Positions 16,055-24,557 of a stretch of 64,000 nucleotides of DNA are shown here, piece after piece. This stretch comes from Shinella sp. WSJ-2 (GTDB lineage: Bacteria > Pseudomonadota > Alphaproteobacteria > Rhizobiales > Rhizobiaceae): contig NZ_QWBU01000004.1 of assembly GCF_003432075.1 (NCBI RefSeq), positions 62,001-126,000 of the forward strand, given 5' to 3'. How positions within the stretch are numbered: position 1 is the first letter of the stretch; every line of letters starts with the position of its first letter. The notes below the pieces were generated by a model. The model did not search any database, was not told where the DNA came from, and saw only the letters and a list, made by a program, of their open reading frames with translations. The translations under genes were made by a program, and so were the position numbers.

Positions 16055-16684
16055 ATGGAACAGGCAATGATCGACAGCGGCTGGCGCGGCTCCCAGGAGG
16101 GATGGCTGGAGGCCGCCTATGAGGCCCTGCTCGAATCCGGTGTGGATTCGGTAAAGATCCTGCCGCTCGCCAAGCGGCTTAACCTCTCCCGCACCAGCTT
16201 CTACTGGTTCTTCAAGGACCGGGAGGAACTGCTGAACGCGCTGATTGCACGATGGCGGGAGAAGAATACCGGCAATATGGTGAAGCGGTCGGAGGCCTAT
16301 GCGGAATCGCTGACCGAAGCCATGCTGAACGTCTTCGACTGCTGGCTCGACAAGAATCTGTTTGATTCACCCTTCGAATTCGCCGTTCGCAGCTGGGCGC
16401 TGCAATCGGAAGATATCCTCGAAGAGGTTCGGCGGGCCGACCAGACGCGGCTGGAAGCTCTCATCCGCATGTTCATGCGCTTCGGCTATGACGAAACGGC
16501 CGCAGACGTCCGCGCGCGGACGACCTACCTCGTCCAGATCGGCTACATCTCCATGCAGGCGCAGGAGGACATCGCGCTGCGCATGAAGCGTATTCCGGAA
16601 TATATCGCGATCTATACCGGCCAGACGCCGCGCCGGAACGAACTCGACCGCTTCTTCGCCCGCCACGGTTACCGGCCCGACTGA
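16055..16684 (+). CDS. TetR-family transcriptional regulator
   Basis: The 209-residue protein has an N-terminal helix-turn-helix (LPLAKRLNLSRTSFYWFFKDREELL, ~residues 41-65) and a helical ligand-binding part. The start at 16055 follows TAGGAGG at 4 nt; the TTG at 16040 is less likely. It is divergent from the DgcA/StcD-like flavoenzyme, and the 146-bp gap holds two near-identical palindromic sites. A local feedback repressor induced by the demethylase substrate or product is the simplest reading. Confidence 0.9.
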   Translation: MEQAMIDSGWRGSQEGWLEAAYEALLESGVDSVKILPLAKRLNLSRTSFYWFFKDREELLNALIARWREKNTGNMVKRSEAYAESLTEAMLNVFDCWLDKNLFDSPFEFAVRSWALQSEDILEEVRRADQTRLEALIRMFMRFGYDETAADVRARTTYLVQIGYISMQAQEDIALRMKRIPEYIAIYTGQTPRRNELDRFFARHGYRPD

Positions 16685-16708
16685 GCCGGTACCGAAACGG
16701 CTGACCGC

Positions 16709-18268
16709 CTACCCCTTCGACGAATCCCGCCAGGCGCGCTCGAACGGCAGACGCCAGGCATGCGGCGCGATGAGCTGGTGGATCGACTTCGGACCCCAAC
16801 TGCCCTGATCGTAGAGCCTGACCGGCGGCGGGTTGTCGAGCAGCGGCTGGGAAACCTCCCAGAGCCGCTCGATGCCCTCGGCGGTGGTAAACAACGTGTG
16901 GTCGCCGCGCATCGCGTCGAGGATCAGGCGCTCGTAGGCTTCCAGCACCTCGCCGATCAGGCCGGTTTCGCTCATGGCGAATTGCAGCGACAGCTTGTCG
17001 AGCCGGAAGCCCGGGCCGGGACGCTTGCCATAGAAGGAAAGGGAGACCTTGGAGGCATCGGCCAGATCGAAGGTCAGGTGGTCGGGGCCTTGCGCGCCCA
17101 CGCCCGAGCCCGGTGGAAACATCGATTTCGGCGGCTCGCGGAAGGCGATGGAGATGATGCGTTGCCCCTCGGCCAGACGCTTGCCCGTGCGCAGGAAGAA
17201 GGGCACGCCAGCCCAGCGCCAATTGTCGATCGCGCATTTGAGCGCGATGAACGTATCGGTGTCACTCTCCGGATCGACCCCCGGCTCCTTGCGGTAACCG
17301 ATATATTGGCCACGTACCACGTCGCGTGGCTCGATCGGCAGCATGGAGCGGAACACCTTGTTCTTCTCCTCCGAGATCGGCGCGGGCTCCAGTGCGGTTG
17401 GCGGCTCCATCGCCATGAAGGCCAGGATCTGGAAGAGATGGGTCACGACCATGTCGCGATAGGCGCCCGTCGTCTCGTAAAAGGCGGCGCGCGTCGAAAG
17501 GCCGAGCGTCTCCGGCACGTCGATCTGCACGTGGTCGATGAAATTGCGGTTCCAGATCGGCTCGAACAGGCCATTGCCGAAGCGGAAAGCCAGGATGTTC
17601 TGCGCCGGCTCTTTGCCAAGGAAATGGTCGATGCGGAAAATCTGCTTCTCGTCGAAGACCTCGTGGAGCTTTTTGTTCAGCTCCACGGCGCTGGCGAGGT
17701 CCGTGCCGAACGGCTTTTCCATGATGATGCGGCAGCGTTCCACCAGTTCCGCCTCGGCCAAAAGCTGAACGGCGGGAAGAGCGGCCTTCGGCGGCACGGA
17801 CAGGTAGTGCACGCGCCGCGTTTCCGGGCCAAGCGCCTGCTCGGCTGTTTCGACAGCCTTCCGCAACGCGCCGGCGCCGGAATTCAGCGGCACATAATCG
17901 AGCGATGCGGCGAAAGCCTCCCATTCGGCCTGCGTGAACTTGCGGGTCAGGAAGTTGTCTAGCGCCTCACGGGCGATGGTCCGGAAGCCGTCGACATCGA
18001 TATCGTCGAGCGAGACACCTACGATCCGGCAGCCGGGAATGAAGCCGGCATTGATGAGATGAAACAGCCCCGGAAGGAGCTTGCGACGGGATAGATCCCC
18101 CGTTGCGCCGAACAGCACGACAACCTGTGGAAAGCCGGGACCAACCCGTGTGGAATTCTTGCGCAAAGCACCCGTCCCAAAATCTTGAGTTACACCCTGC
18201 GGCGTGGTTCTGGTCGCACTTGGCCCACGCCGCCGCGAAGCCGTCTTCCTCTTATCTGAGGTCGCCAC
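16709..18268 (-). CDS. zwf: Glucose-6-phosphate 1-dehydrogenase
   Basis: The 519-residue enzyme oxidises glucose-6-phosphate to 6-phosphogluconolactone with NADP, feeding the Entner-Doudoroff and pentose phosphate pathways. The cofactor motif GATGDLSRRK is at ~54-63 and the active-site signature RIDHFLGKE at ~215-225. An N-terminal extension of ~40 Lys/Arg/Ser/Thr-rich residues precedes the domain and is unusual. The pgl and edd genes that follow zwf in many rhizobial genomes are absent, so this may be a second, isolated copy. It is convergent with the TetR gene. Confidence 0.95.
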   Translation of the reverse strand: MATSDKRKTASRRRGPSATRTTPQGVTQDFGTGALRKNSTRVGPGFPQVVVLFGATGDLSRRKLLPGLFHLINAGFIPGCRIVGVSLDDIDVDGFRTIAREALDNFLTRKFTQAEWEAFAASLDYVPLNSGAGALRKAVETAEQALGPETRRVHYLSVPPKAALPAVQLLAEAELVERCRIIMEKPFGTDLASAVELNKKLHEVFDEKQIFRIDHFLGKEPAQNILAFRFGNGLFEPIWNRNFIDHVQIDVPETLGLSTRAAFYETTGAYRDMVVTHLFQILAFMAMEPPTALEPAPISEEKNKVFRSMLPIEPRDVVRGQYIGYRKEPGVDPESDTDTFIALKCAIDNWRWAGVPFFLRTGKRLAEGQRIISIAFREPPKSMFPPGSGVGAQGPDHLTFDLADASKVSLSFYGKRPGPGFRLDKLSLQFAMSETGLIGEVLEAYERLILDAMRGDHTLFTTAEGIERLWEVSQPLLDNPPPVRLYDQGSWGPKSIHQLIAPHAWRLPFERAWRDSSKG

Positions 18269-18373
18269 ACCAGATCCTCACCCCAATTGCAGGTCGAGTA
18301 GAGACTGCTTTGCGAAGGGGATCAAGCGGCGAAAGGGCCACCCAGCCGAAAGCTAAAGAGCAGCCAGCGCGAT

Positions 18374-19567
18374 CTACTTCGCGGACAAAGCATCGCGGAT
18401 GGCCCTAACGCCGGCAAGCGCCGTTCGCGTGCGCACCGTGCTTACGAATTCCGGCCAGCTCGACAGGATCACCGCAGCAAAATCGGCCTCGGGATCGATA
18501 TAGATCAGCTGGCCGAAAACGCCGCGCGCCATATAAGCACGACGCGCGGTATCCTCGATCCAGAACTGGTTGTGATAGGCGCCGGCCGGCAGCGTGTCGT
18601 GATAGACGCCGCCGAAGAGTGTCGGATCGGCGCCGAAACGCGTGCCAGTGATCCAATCGGCCGGCACGATGCGCCGGCCGTTGACCTCGCCGCCGCGAAG
18701 ATGAAGCAGCGCGAAACGGGCATAGTCGCGCAGCGTCGCGTTGAAGCCGCCGTCGCCCAGCGCGTAGCCGGCGGAATCCACGGTGAAATACGCATCCTCC
18801 TCCGCCCCCATCGGCGCCCACAATTCGCGGCTGACAAGCTCAGCGAGCGGCGTGGCGGTCGCGCGTTGCAGCACGAAGGCCAGAACATCGGTCTCGATCG
18901 AACGATAGCGGAAAGACGCCCCGTGCGGGCATTCCAGCACCTTCAGAGAGAGGATCAGGTCCCAGACATGGCTTGGCCATTCCGGGTTCCAGCGATCCTT
19001 CCAGCCGCTGGCAACATCCAGTTGGGCCATGTGCGAATCGAGCGCGGTATAGGTCTCGTCGAACAGCACGCCACTGGTCATATCCAGCACATGCTGGACG
19101 GTCGCGCCGCGATAGGCCGTCGCCTCTAGTTCCGGCAGGTAATAGGTCAGCAAAGCAGCAGGATCGACCAGGCCGCGGCCGATCAGAATCCCCGCCAGCG
19201 TGCCGACGATCGATTTGGCGACGGATTGCGACAGGTGCTGGCTATGCGACGCCATGCCGTTCAGATAGCGCTCGGCAACGATGCTGCCGCGATGGAGCAC
19301 CAACAGGCCGTCCGTATAGGCCATCTCCAAGAAACTGCCGATGGTCAGGTACTGACCATCCACCTCGAAGGGAATGGCGTCGACAGGCTGCAGATTGACC
19401 GGCAGCGGGCTCGCCGGCCCTGCTCCGCGCCAGACCTGCGTGGTCGGCATCATGTCGCGGACATACTGGAAGGTCCAGCGATTCCAGGGCGCGCGGTCCC
19501 ATTCCTGCCGCGGAATGATGAGGTTTCCGGGGGCGGCGGGATCACGGAAGGGCGGTGTGCTGGTCAT
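18374..19567 (-). CDS. Beta-lactamase-fold serine hydrolase (class C / NylB-like)
   Basis: The 397-residue protein has the SxxK catalytic motif S115-V-A-K118 in the context HLSQSVAKSIVG, a YxS-type motif (YRSIETD) and a late Gly-rich strand. It fits the family of esterase or amidase-like penicillin-binding-fold enzymes such as 6-aminohexanoate-dimer hydrolase. No signal peptide is evident, so it is probably cytoplasmic and not a resistance enzyme. The start at 19567 is the best fit to the domain, but its ribosome site is weak. The substrate is unknown. Confidence 0.85.
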   Translation of the reverse strand: MTSTPPFRDPAAPGNLIIPRQEWDRAPWNRWTFQYVRDMMPTTQVWRGAGPASPLPVNLQPVDAIPFEVDGQYLTIGSFLEMAYTDGLLVLHRGSIVAERYLNGMASHSQHLSQSVAKSIVGTLAGILIGRGLVDPAALLTYYLPELEATAYRGATVQHVLDMTSGVLFDETYTALDSHMAQLDVASGWKDRWNPEWPSHVWDLILSLKVLECPHGASFRYRSIETDVLAFVLQRATATPLAELVSRELWAPMGAEEDAYFTVDSAGYALGDGGFNATLRDYARFALLHLRGGEVNGRRIVPADWITGTRFGADPTLFGGVYHDTLPAGAYHNQFWIEDTARRAYMARGVFGQLIYIDPEADFAAVILSSWPEFVSTVRTRTALAGVRAIRDALSAK

Positions 19568-19935
19568 GATAGGCTCTCGCTTGCGGTTGACCGATCCTCG
19601 CTCAGTCATTGCGGCGAAGCTAGCTGCCGCCGAAGAAATCCCCGAAAAGGCTGCCCTGCCACCCGCCATAGCTGCGTTGCGTCCGAAGGGCGAGCAACGG
19701 CGCTGAGTTTTTCACAAGCCCGACGTGATCATCGCGCGGATCTTCGTCGCGTTTTCGAAATGATTGAGGCGATGCCTCTTGATCCACCATACCGCCGCTT
19801 CCGTCCGCCGATCCAGGTCTGTATTCCTGTTCGCAAAGGCGAGAACGACAGGCAGACGGCCTCGCCCTTCTTGGCGATCTTCATCGCACTGAAATGGCCT
19901 TGTCCTCAGCATTGATTTCGCGATTCAACAGTCGG
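19568..19935. other. Intergenic region, no firm gene
   Basis: This 368-bp gap contains only short frames. A minus-strand frame at 19712-19912 (66 codons) ends in a plausible helical stretch (WIKRHRLNHFENATKIRAM). However, its start region is basic, low-complexity and without a ribosome site. It could be the tail of a decayed gene. No operator or strong hairpin was seen. Confidence 0.4.
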
Positions 19936-20571
19936 CTACCAGCGCAGCCAGCGCCGGCCAAGCAGCGCGCCCACGGATGTGACGCCAGCAATGGCGATGG
20001 TATACCAGGTGGCTAGGAACAGCGGGCTGTCATCCGGGCAATGCCAGGCGTAGATTGCGGCGGCAATAGCGCCAGCGGCGAGGCCGGCAGCGGCGCCGGC
20101 GGCTGCGGGGTTCCGCGGCGCGCCCTTTTTCAGCGCCCAGAACAGACCGGCAAACGGCGCCAGCGACAGGACCGGCACGAAGAAGAGGCAGAACAGTGCG
20201 TTTTGCCCGACAAGGTTCGCCCGCCATGCATTGTCCGGCAGCACAGAGAGCTCGGTGACGACGGCTGTGGCCACCATGACGAGGGGCACGCCGAGCAAGA
20301 GCGCGGGAAACCGCGTCACCGCTCCCGGCCGTCCGATACGCATGGCGAGCCGGGCAGCGAGAACGGCAAGCATGAGCGTGACGACGATCTTGAAGAGCAC
20401 ACGCGTCGTCTCGAAAACGCTCACCATATTGTGCCGCAGGCCGACGGTGACGACAAGCAGCACGGTCGAGACGACGATGCCCGCGCCGAGCGCAAGCGTG
20501 AGTGCGCGGCCGTAGCGCATACCGACGGGCGCGTCATGCGTCATCAGGGTGATCAGGTCGTCCGTCTTCAT
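19936..20571 (-). CDS. nrsF: NrsF-family anti-sigma factor (DUF1109)
   Basis: The 211-residue protein has six predicted membrane helices with a short cytoplasmic N-terminus (MKTDDLITLMTHDAP). This is the pattern of NrsF/DUF1109 anti-sigma factors that hold an ECF sigma factor at the inner membrane. It begins 1 bp after the sigma gene stop, so the two are co-transcribed. In Caulobacter NrsF inhibits SigF and releases it under metal or oxidative stress. The same role is inferred here from architecture and the adjoining bufferin operon. Confidence 0.9.
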   Translation of the reverse strand: MKTDDLITLMTHDAPVGMRYGRALTLALGAGIVVSTVLLVVTVGLRHNMVSVFETTRVLFKIVVTLMLAVLAARLAMRIGRPGAVTRFPALLLGVPLVMVATAVVTELSVLPDNAWRANLVGQNALFCLFFVPVLSLAPFAGLFWALKKGAPRNPAAAGAAAGLAAGAIAAAIYAWHCPDDSPLFLATWYTIAIAGVTSVGALLGRRWLRW

Positions 20572-20572
20572 C

Positions 20573-21127
20573 TCATTCGCTCCGATAGAGGGCGGCCAGC
20601 GATTTCAGCGCCCGGTGGAGGGCGACGCGCACCGCGACCTCCGTCATCTTCAGCCGTGCCGCCGTTTCGCGGATACCATGCCCCTCGATCGAGATCGACC
20701 GAACGATATCACGCTGCGGATCTCTCAGCCGTGCTAGCATCGTTTCCGTGTCGAGCCGGTCGGCTGCCTCATGCGTCTCGTCGCCCGCCTCGAGGAAATC
20801 GGCGACATCCTCGATCGGCACATTCACATGCCGGCCGCGGCGGCGCAGGCTGTCGACCAGTTTGTTGCGCACGATGGTCGTCAGCCACGGCCCGAGCGGC
20901 CGGGACGGATCCCAGGTGCCGCGCTTCAGATGGATGGCGAGCAGCACTTCCTGCACCACATCCTCCGCCTCGCTTGCCGGTGCGCCGAACTGATCGCACC
21001 GCCGACGCGCCATGCGGCGCAATTGCGGCGTCACGGCGACGAGGAAACGGTTATAGGCCTGCGCGTCGCCCTTGATGGCGAGGCGCAGCCAAGCTGCCCA
21101 TTCCTCTTCGCGCGTCGATTGCTTCAC
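20573..21127 (-). CDS. sigF: ECF sigma factor, SigF type
   Basis: The 184-residue protein has the sigma-70 region 2 ([30 protein letters not shown]) and region 4 ([27 protein letters not shown]). It resembles the SigF group paired with NrsF anti-sigma factors. The GTG start at 21127 fits the family N-terminus. A GTAAC-N17-CGTAG promoter lies 12 bp upstream, so the mRNA would be nearly leaderless. The same motif precedes bufA on the other strand, implying that SigF drives both itself and the bufferin operon. Confidence 0.93.
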   Translation of the reverse strand: MKQSTREEEWAAWLRLAIKGDAQAYNRFLVAVTPQLRRMARRRCDQFGAPASEAEDVVQEVLLAIHLKRGTWDPSRPLGPWLTTIVRNKLVDSLRRRGRHVNVPIEDVADFLEAGDETHEAADRLDTETMLARLRDPQRDIVRSISIEGHGIRETAARLKMTEVAVRVALHRALKSLAALYRSE

Positions 21128-21138
21128 CGTTGCCTACC

Positions 21139-21165
21139 CTACGCGGTGCAACACGATTTTGTTAC
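21139..21165 (-). promoter_or_regulatory. SigF-type ECF promoter of sigF
   Basis: On the minus strand GTAAC (21165-21161) is followed after exactly 17 nt by CGTAG (21143-21139). Element sequence and spacing are identical to the promoter in front of bufA. Transcription would begin about 5 nt before the GTG start. Confidence 0.75.
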
Positions 21166-21276
21166 CGTGCTTGCGGAAAGAAACCTGTAACACGCCCAAA
21201 AGGCTGATACGCAAGGCTTTTTTCTTACACCAAGGACCGCTTCGCAAGAGGCCCGCGGAAAATCCGCATCGGCCTT

Positions 21277-21303
21277 GTAACGAAGCGCGCCCCCTCTCCG
21301 TAG
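21277..21303 (+). promoter_or_regulatory. SigF-type ECF promoter of the bufferin operon
   Basis: GTAAC (21277-21281), 17 nt, then CGTAG (21299-21303). The expected transcript start near 21310 leaves a ~40-nt leader before bufA. It is the same motif and spacing as the promoter of sigF. Confidence 0.78.
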
Positions 21304-21350
21304 CCGTCCATGCACAGCCAATCGCGGCTGCCCCAAAACGGAGACAGAGA

Positions 21351-21632
21351 ATGAAAACCACGATCGCCACCCTCGCCCTTGCCGGTTCGCTCGCATCCGC
21401 GCTTGCCGCCATCGCAACCCCCGCCACCGCCGATGACAGCAAGGAAAAGTGCTACGGCATCGCGATGAAGGGCCAGAACGACTGCGCCGCGGGCACCGGC
21501 ACGACCTGCGCCGGCACGTCGAAGATCGATTATCAGCAGAACGTCTTCAAACTGGTTCCGAAGGGCACCTGCGTTTCGATGAAGACGCCCACCGGTCACG
21601 GCATGCTCGAGCCGGGCATGGCGCCGGCCTGA
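21351..21632 (+). CDS. bufA: BufA1/DUF2282 bufferin precursor peptide
   Basis: The 93-residue protein has a signal peptide cleaved after ATPATA (residue 27) and a small mature part with four cysteines (C34, C45, C53, C74) in EKCYG, NDCAAG, TTCAG and GTCVS. This spacing is the DUF2282/BufA1 signature. Such precursors are exported RiPPs whose cysteines are modified by a DUF692 (MNIO) enzyme into copper-binding groups, buffering excess metal in the periplasm. It heads an operon with the maturase and partner. The start at 21351 is preceded by a GGAGACAGAGA site; the longer frame is not coding. Confidence 0.93.
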   Translation: MKTTIATLALAGSLASALAAIATPATADDSKEKCYGIAMKGQNDCAAGTGTTCAGTSKIDYQQNVFKLVPKGTCVSMKTPTGHGMLEPGMAPA

Positions 21633-21700
21633 TCGCCACGGCCCGCCACCCGACGGACGGCGCCAGCCGGCGCCGTCGCTTCCCTCCAGAAAGGTGCCCC

Positions 21701-22555
21701 ATGTTTGCCTCCGCTCTTCCGCGCCGCGCCGGTGCCGGTTTCAAGCCCGAGCATTTCGCCGATATCCTGGCCGAGCCGCAGCCTGTCGGCTTCTTTGAGT
21801 TCCATGCGGAAAACTACATGGGTGCCGGCGGCCCGCCGCATGCCCAGCTCGGCCGGCTGCGCGAGGACTATGCGCTCTCCGTCCACGGCGTCGGGCTGTC
21901 GATCGGCTCTATGCAGCCGCTCGACCGTGATCACCTCGCACGGCTGCGGGTCTTGTGCGACCGTTACCAGCCGGAGAGTTTTTCCGAACATCTTGCATGG
22001 TCGACCCATGACAGCGTGTTTCTGAACGACCTCCTGCCGCTGCCCTATACCGAGGCGACCCTCGCCCGCGTGGTCGAGCATGTCGATCAGGTTCAGACGG
22101 TTCTGGGCCGCCAGATGCTGCTTGAAAATCCCGCCACCTATCTGCTCTTCGCGGAAAGCACGATCGAGGAGACCGTCTTCCTTGCCGAGATCGTGCAACG
22201 CACCGGCTGCGGCCTGCTGCTTGACGTCAACAATGTCTTCGTCGCCGCAACGAACCACAATCTCGATCCCCATGACTACATCGCCCGCTTCCCGCTGGCG
22301 GCCGTGCGCGAAATCCATCTGAGCGGCCATTCGGAGAGCGTCGACGACGTCGGAGCGCCGCTGCTGATCGACAGCCACGATACGCCGGTGAAGGACCCCG
22401 TCTGGGCGCTCTATCAAACCGTCCTCGACCGGATCGGCCCGGTCGCGAGTCTTATCGAATGGGACAACGACGTGCCCGCCTGGCCGGTGCTGCGTGCCGA
22501 GGCCATCTCGGCGCAAAAGTTGCTCGATGCGGCCACGCGCAGAAGGGCAGCCTGA
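21701..22555 (+). CDS. bufB: BufB, MNIO (DUF692) bufferin maturase
   Basis: This 284-residue TIM-barrel protein is of the multinuclear non-haem iron oxidative (MNIO, DUF692) family. Candidate metal ligands are visible in order: HAEN (35-38), H62 in VHGVG, EHLAW (H97), LENP (E142), LDVNN (D175, N178), HLSGH (H206, H210), DSHD (H226) and EWDND (E253). It should oxidise cysteines of the BufA precursor to heterocycles, with BufC presenting the substrate. Length is normal for the family. The start at 21701 follows GAAAGG; bufC starts 3 bp after its stop. Confidence 0.94.
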   Translation: MFASALPRRAGAGFKPEHFADILAEPQPVGFFEFHAENYMGAGGPPHAQLGRLREDYALSVHGVGLSIGSMQPLDRDHLARLRVLCDRYQPESFSEHLAWSTHDSVFLNDLLPLPYTEATLARVVEHVDQVQTVLGRQMLLENPATYLLFAESTIEETVFLAEIVQRTGCGLLLDVNNVFVAATNHNLDPHDYIARFPLAAVREIHLSGHSESVDDVGAPLLIDSHDTPVKDPVWALYQTVLDRIGPVASLIEWDNDVPAWPVLRAEAISAQKLLDAATRRRAA

Positions 22556-22558
22556 GCC

Positions 22559-23344
22559 ATGTCCGCCACCTTCCAGAGCGCCTTCGCCTCAGGCCTTTTC
22601 GGCACGACACCCGCACCCGTCGGGCTGGCGGCCTGGAACACAGCCACGCCCGAACGGCGTTACGGCGTCTATCGCAACAATGTCACAGCAAGCCTGACTA
22701 CGGCGCTCGCTTCGCGCTTTCCTGCAGCGGAAAACATCGTCGGACCGGATTTCTTCCGAGCCATGGCGCGAGCCTTCGTCGCGGCCCATCCGCCACGCTC
22801 TCCGGTCCTACTCGCCTATGGCGACGAGTTCCCGGATTTCGTCGCCGCCTTTGCGCCCGCGCGGGATCTCGTCTATCTGCCGGACGTCATGCGGCTCGAA
22901 ATCGCCCGCGGGCAGGCCTATCACGCGGCCGATATTCCGCCGCTTGATCCAACGGTGCTCGCCGCGATCGATCCCGCCCGGCTCGGCGCGCTTGTTTTCA
23001 CGCCGCACCCCACTTTGTCGATCCTCTCCTCGCCTTATCCGATGGTGACGATCTGGGCGATGAATGCCGGTGAACGGCCGCTTGTCCCAATCGATGACTG
23101 GCGAGACGAACACGCCCTTGTCGCCCGCCCGCACCTGGCCGTCGAGGTGACCCCCCTATCTCCCGGCGGCGCGGTGTTTTTTCGCCGGCTCACCACCGGC
23201 GCGACGCTCGCCACCGCGGCGGAAAGCGCGATGAGTGAACATTCCGGTTTCGATCTTTCAGACAATCTCGCGGTGCTACTCCGCTCAGGAGCCTTCACCG
23301 CCATCAACCAGGATGACTCCGATGAAAACCCAAACCATGCCTGA
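22559..23344 (+). CDS. bufC: BufC/HvfC (DUF2063) partner of the MNIO maturase
   Basis: The 261-residue protein has the DUF2063 N-terminal domain (FQSAFASGLFG near the start, RRYGVYRNNVTASLTTALASRFP at ~38-60, LVYLPDVMRLEIA at ~102-114). This is the standard partner of DUF692 maturases, thought to bind the precursor and guide it to the enzyme. A C-terminal half of looser conservation follows. It is packed 3 bp behind bufB and overlaps the doxX gene by 23 bp, indicating tight co-expression. Confidence 0.92.
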   Translation: MSATFQSAFASGLFGTTPAPVGLAAWNTATPERRYGVYRNNVTASLTTALASRFPAAENIVGPDFFRAMARAFVAAHPPRSPVLLAYGDEFPDFVAAFAPARDLVYLPDVMRLEIARGQAYHAADIPPLDPTVLAAIDPARLGALVFTPHPTLSILSSPYPMVTIWAMNAGERPLVPIDDWRDEHALVARPHLAVEVTPLSPGGAVFFRRLTTGATLATAAESAMSEHSGFDLSDNLAVLLRSGAFTAINQDDSDENPNHA

Positions 23345-23828
23345 TCTCGCCCAGCCCCTACCGTACCGGCTTTTCGATCAGGGCCTGAAAGCCCTGAACA
23401 CCATTCCGAACGATCTCATAGCGCTCATCGCCAGGCTCTCCATCGCTGCCGTCTTCTGGCAGTCCGGACAGACGAAGGTCGAGGGCTGGAGGCTCTCCGA
23501 CAACGCACTCTATCTCTTCGAGAACGAATACAAGCTACCGCTCGTCGATCCCTGGCTCGCGGCCCATCTCGCCGCCTTCGCCGAGCACGTCTTCCCGATT
23601 CTGCTGGTCATCGGCATTGCCAGCCGGCTGTCCGCGCTGGCGCTTTTGGGAATGACGCTGGTCATCGAGATCTTCGTCTATCCCGCCGCCTGGCCGACCC
23701 ACGGCACCTGGGCCGCCTGCCTGCTATTCATCGCGACGCGCGGGCCGGGACTGTTTTCGCTGGATGCTCTCGTGGCGCGGCGGATGGGGCGTCCGGCGAC
23801 CGCTTCTAGTCGTGTAAGCGCCGCATAA
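23322..23828 (+). CDS. DoxX-family membrane protein
   Basis: The 168-residue inner-membrane protein has about four hydrophobic helices and the DoxX pattern (LIARLSIAAVFWQSGQTKVEGW, LLVIGIASRLSALALLGM). DoxX proteins are regular members of DUF692/DUF2063 operons, but their role there is not settled; redox support or membrane-linked electron supply has been suggested. The start at 23322 lies inside the end of bufC, implying translational coupling. A bidirectional terminator hairpin follows. Confidence 0.9.
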   Translation: MKTQTMPDLAQPLPYRLFDQGLKALNTIPNDLIALIARLSIAAVFWQSGQTKVEGWRLSDNALYLFENEYKLPLVDPWLAAHLAAFAEHVFPILLVIGIASRLSALALLGMTLVIEIFVYPAAWPTHGTWAACLLFIATRGPGLFSLDALVARRMGRPATASSRVSAA

Positions 23829-23838
23829 GGCGAAAAGA

Positions 23839-23867
23839 CCACTCCGGCAAGGGAGGCGCCGGAGTGG
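23839..23867. terminator. Bidirectional terminator of the bufferin operon
   Basis: A perfect 10-bp stem (CCACTCCGGC / GCCGGAGTGG) with a 9-nt loop has AAAA on the left and TTT on the right. It lies between the convergent doxX and SGNH-hydrolase genes. Confidence 0.8.
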
Positions 23868-23873
23868 CTTTGC

Positions 23874-24530
23874 TCAGAACAGCGCCACAACCTTGTCCGC
23901 GATGGCATGTCCGAGTTTGATGTTGGTATCGGCGGAGAAATGGATACCGTCCACGCCGTCGGTTTCAACGTGATCACCGGCGGCCAGGAATTCGACCTTG
24001 GTGAAATCGGCAAGCGCCTTGTAGAGGCCGGCGAGCTGCTTCGACTTCTCGTAACCGCCGCCGAACATGCCTTCGAACCACGGATCAGGCATCGGTGCGA
24101 GCGGCGGCGGGGCGACAACCAGCACCTTCGGCGCGGGATAGGGCGTGCCGACGCCGCCAGCCGAGGTCAACACCTGTCCGACCAGCTTGCCCATGCCATT
24201 GGCGATCTCATAGGGCGTGCGGTGGAAATAGGATTTCGTGTCGTTGGTGCCGAGCATGATGATGACGAGATCGAGCGGCAGGTGGCTGGCGAGTGCGGAC
24301 GGCAGGTAGGCGCTGCCGTTCAGCCGCGGATCGTTCGGATCGTCGAGACTGGTGGTGCGGGCACTGAGCCCCTCTTCGATGATGTGGTAGCCGTCCCCCA
24401 GTTTCGCGGCCATGGCGCCGGTCCAGCGCTGCTCGTAGGGATAGCGCAGTGTGGGGGCGGATTCCTTCACGGGGATCCAGCCCCAGGTCAAAGAATCTCC
24501 AAAGCACAGGATTGAGCGCTTTTCGGCCAT
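23874..24530 (-). CDS. SGNH/GDSL hydrolase (arylesterase-like), copy 1
   Basis: The 218-residue protein has all four SGNH blocks: CFGDSLTWG (~9-17, nucleophile Ser), Gly in EEGLSARTT (~52-60), GTNDTKS (~94-100) and the late DGIHFSADTN Asp/His pair. It lacks a signal peptide, so it is cytoplasmic. Relatives deacetylate sugars or act on short esters. It is the last gene of the leftward sugar-transport operon, with AAGGAGG before its start. A clear paralogue lies at 29393-30043 at the other end of the same transporter cluster. Confidence 0.92.
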   Translation of the reverse strand: MAEKRSILCFGDSLTWGWIPVKESAPTLRYPYEQRWTGAMAAKLGDGYHIIEEGLSARTTSLDDPNDPRLNGSAYLPSALASHLPLDLVIIMLGTNDTKSYFHRTPYEIANGMGKLVGQVLTSAGGVGTPYPAPKVLVVAPPPLAPMPDPWFEGMFGGGYEKSKQLAGLYKALADFTKVEFLAAGDHVETDGVDGIHFSADTNIKLGHAIADKVVALF

Positions 24531-24557
24531 TTGGTCCTCCTTGAATGGCTGTTGATG

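Noticed and set aside
18374-19567. Beta-lactam resistance gene
   Set aside because: SxxK is present, but there is no signal peptide and the protein fits the esterase/amidase branch of the fold.
19712-19912. 66-codon minus-strand frame as a gene
   Set aside because: No ribosome site and a low-complexity basic N-terminus; only the last 25 residues look protein-like.
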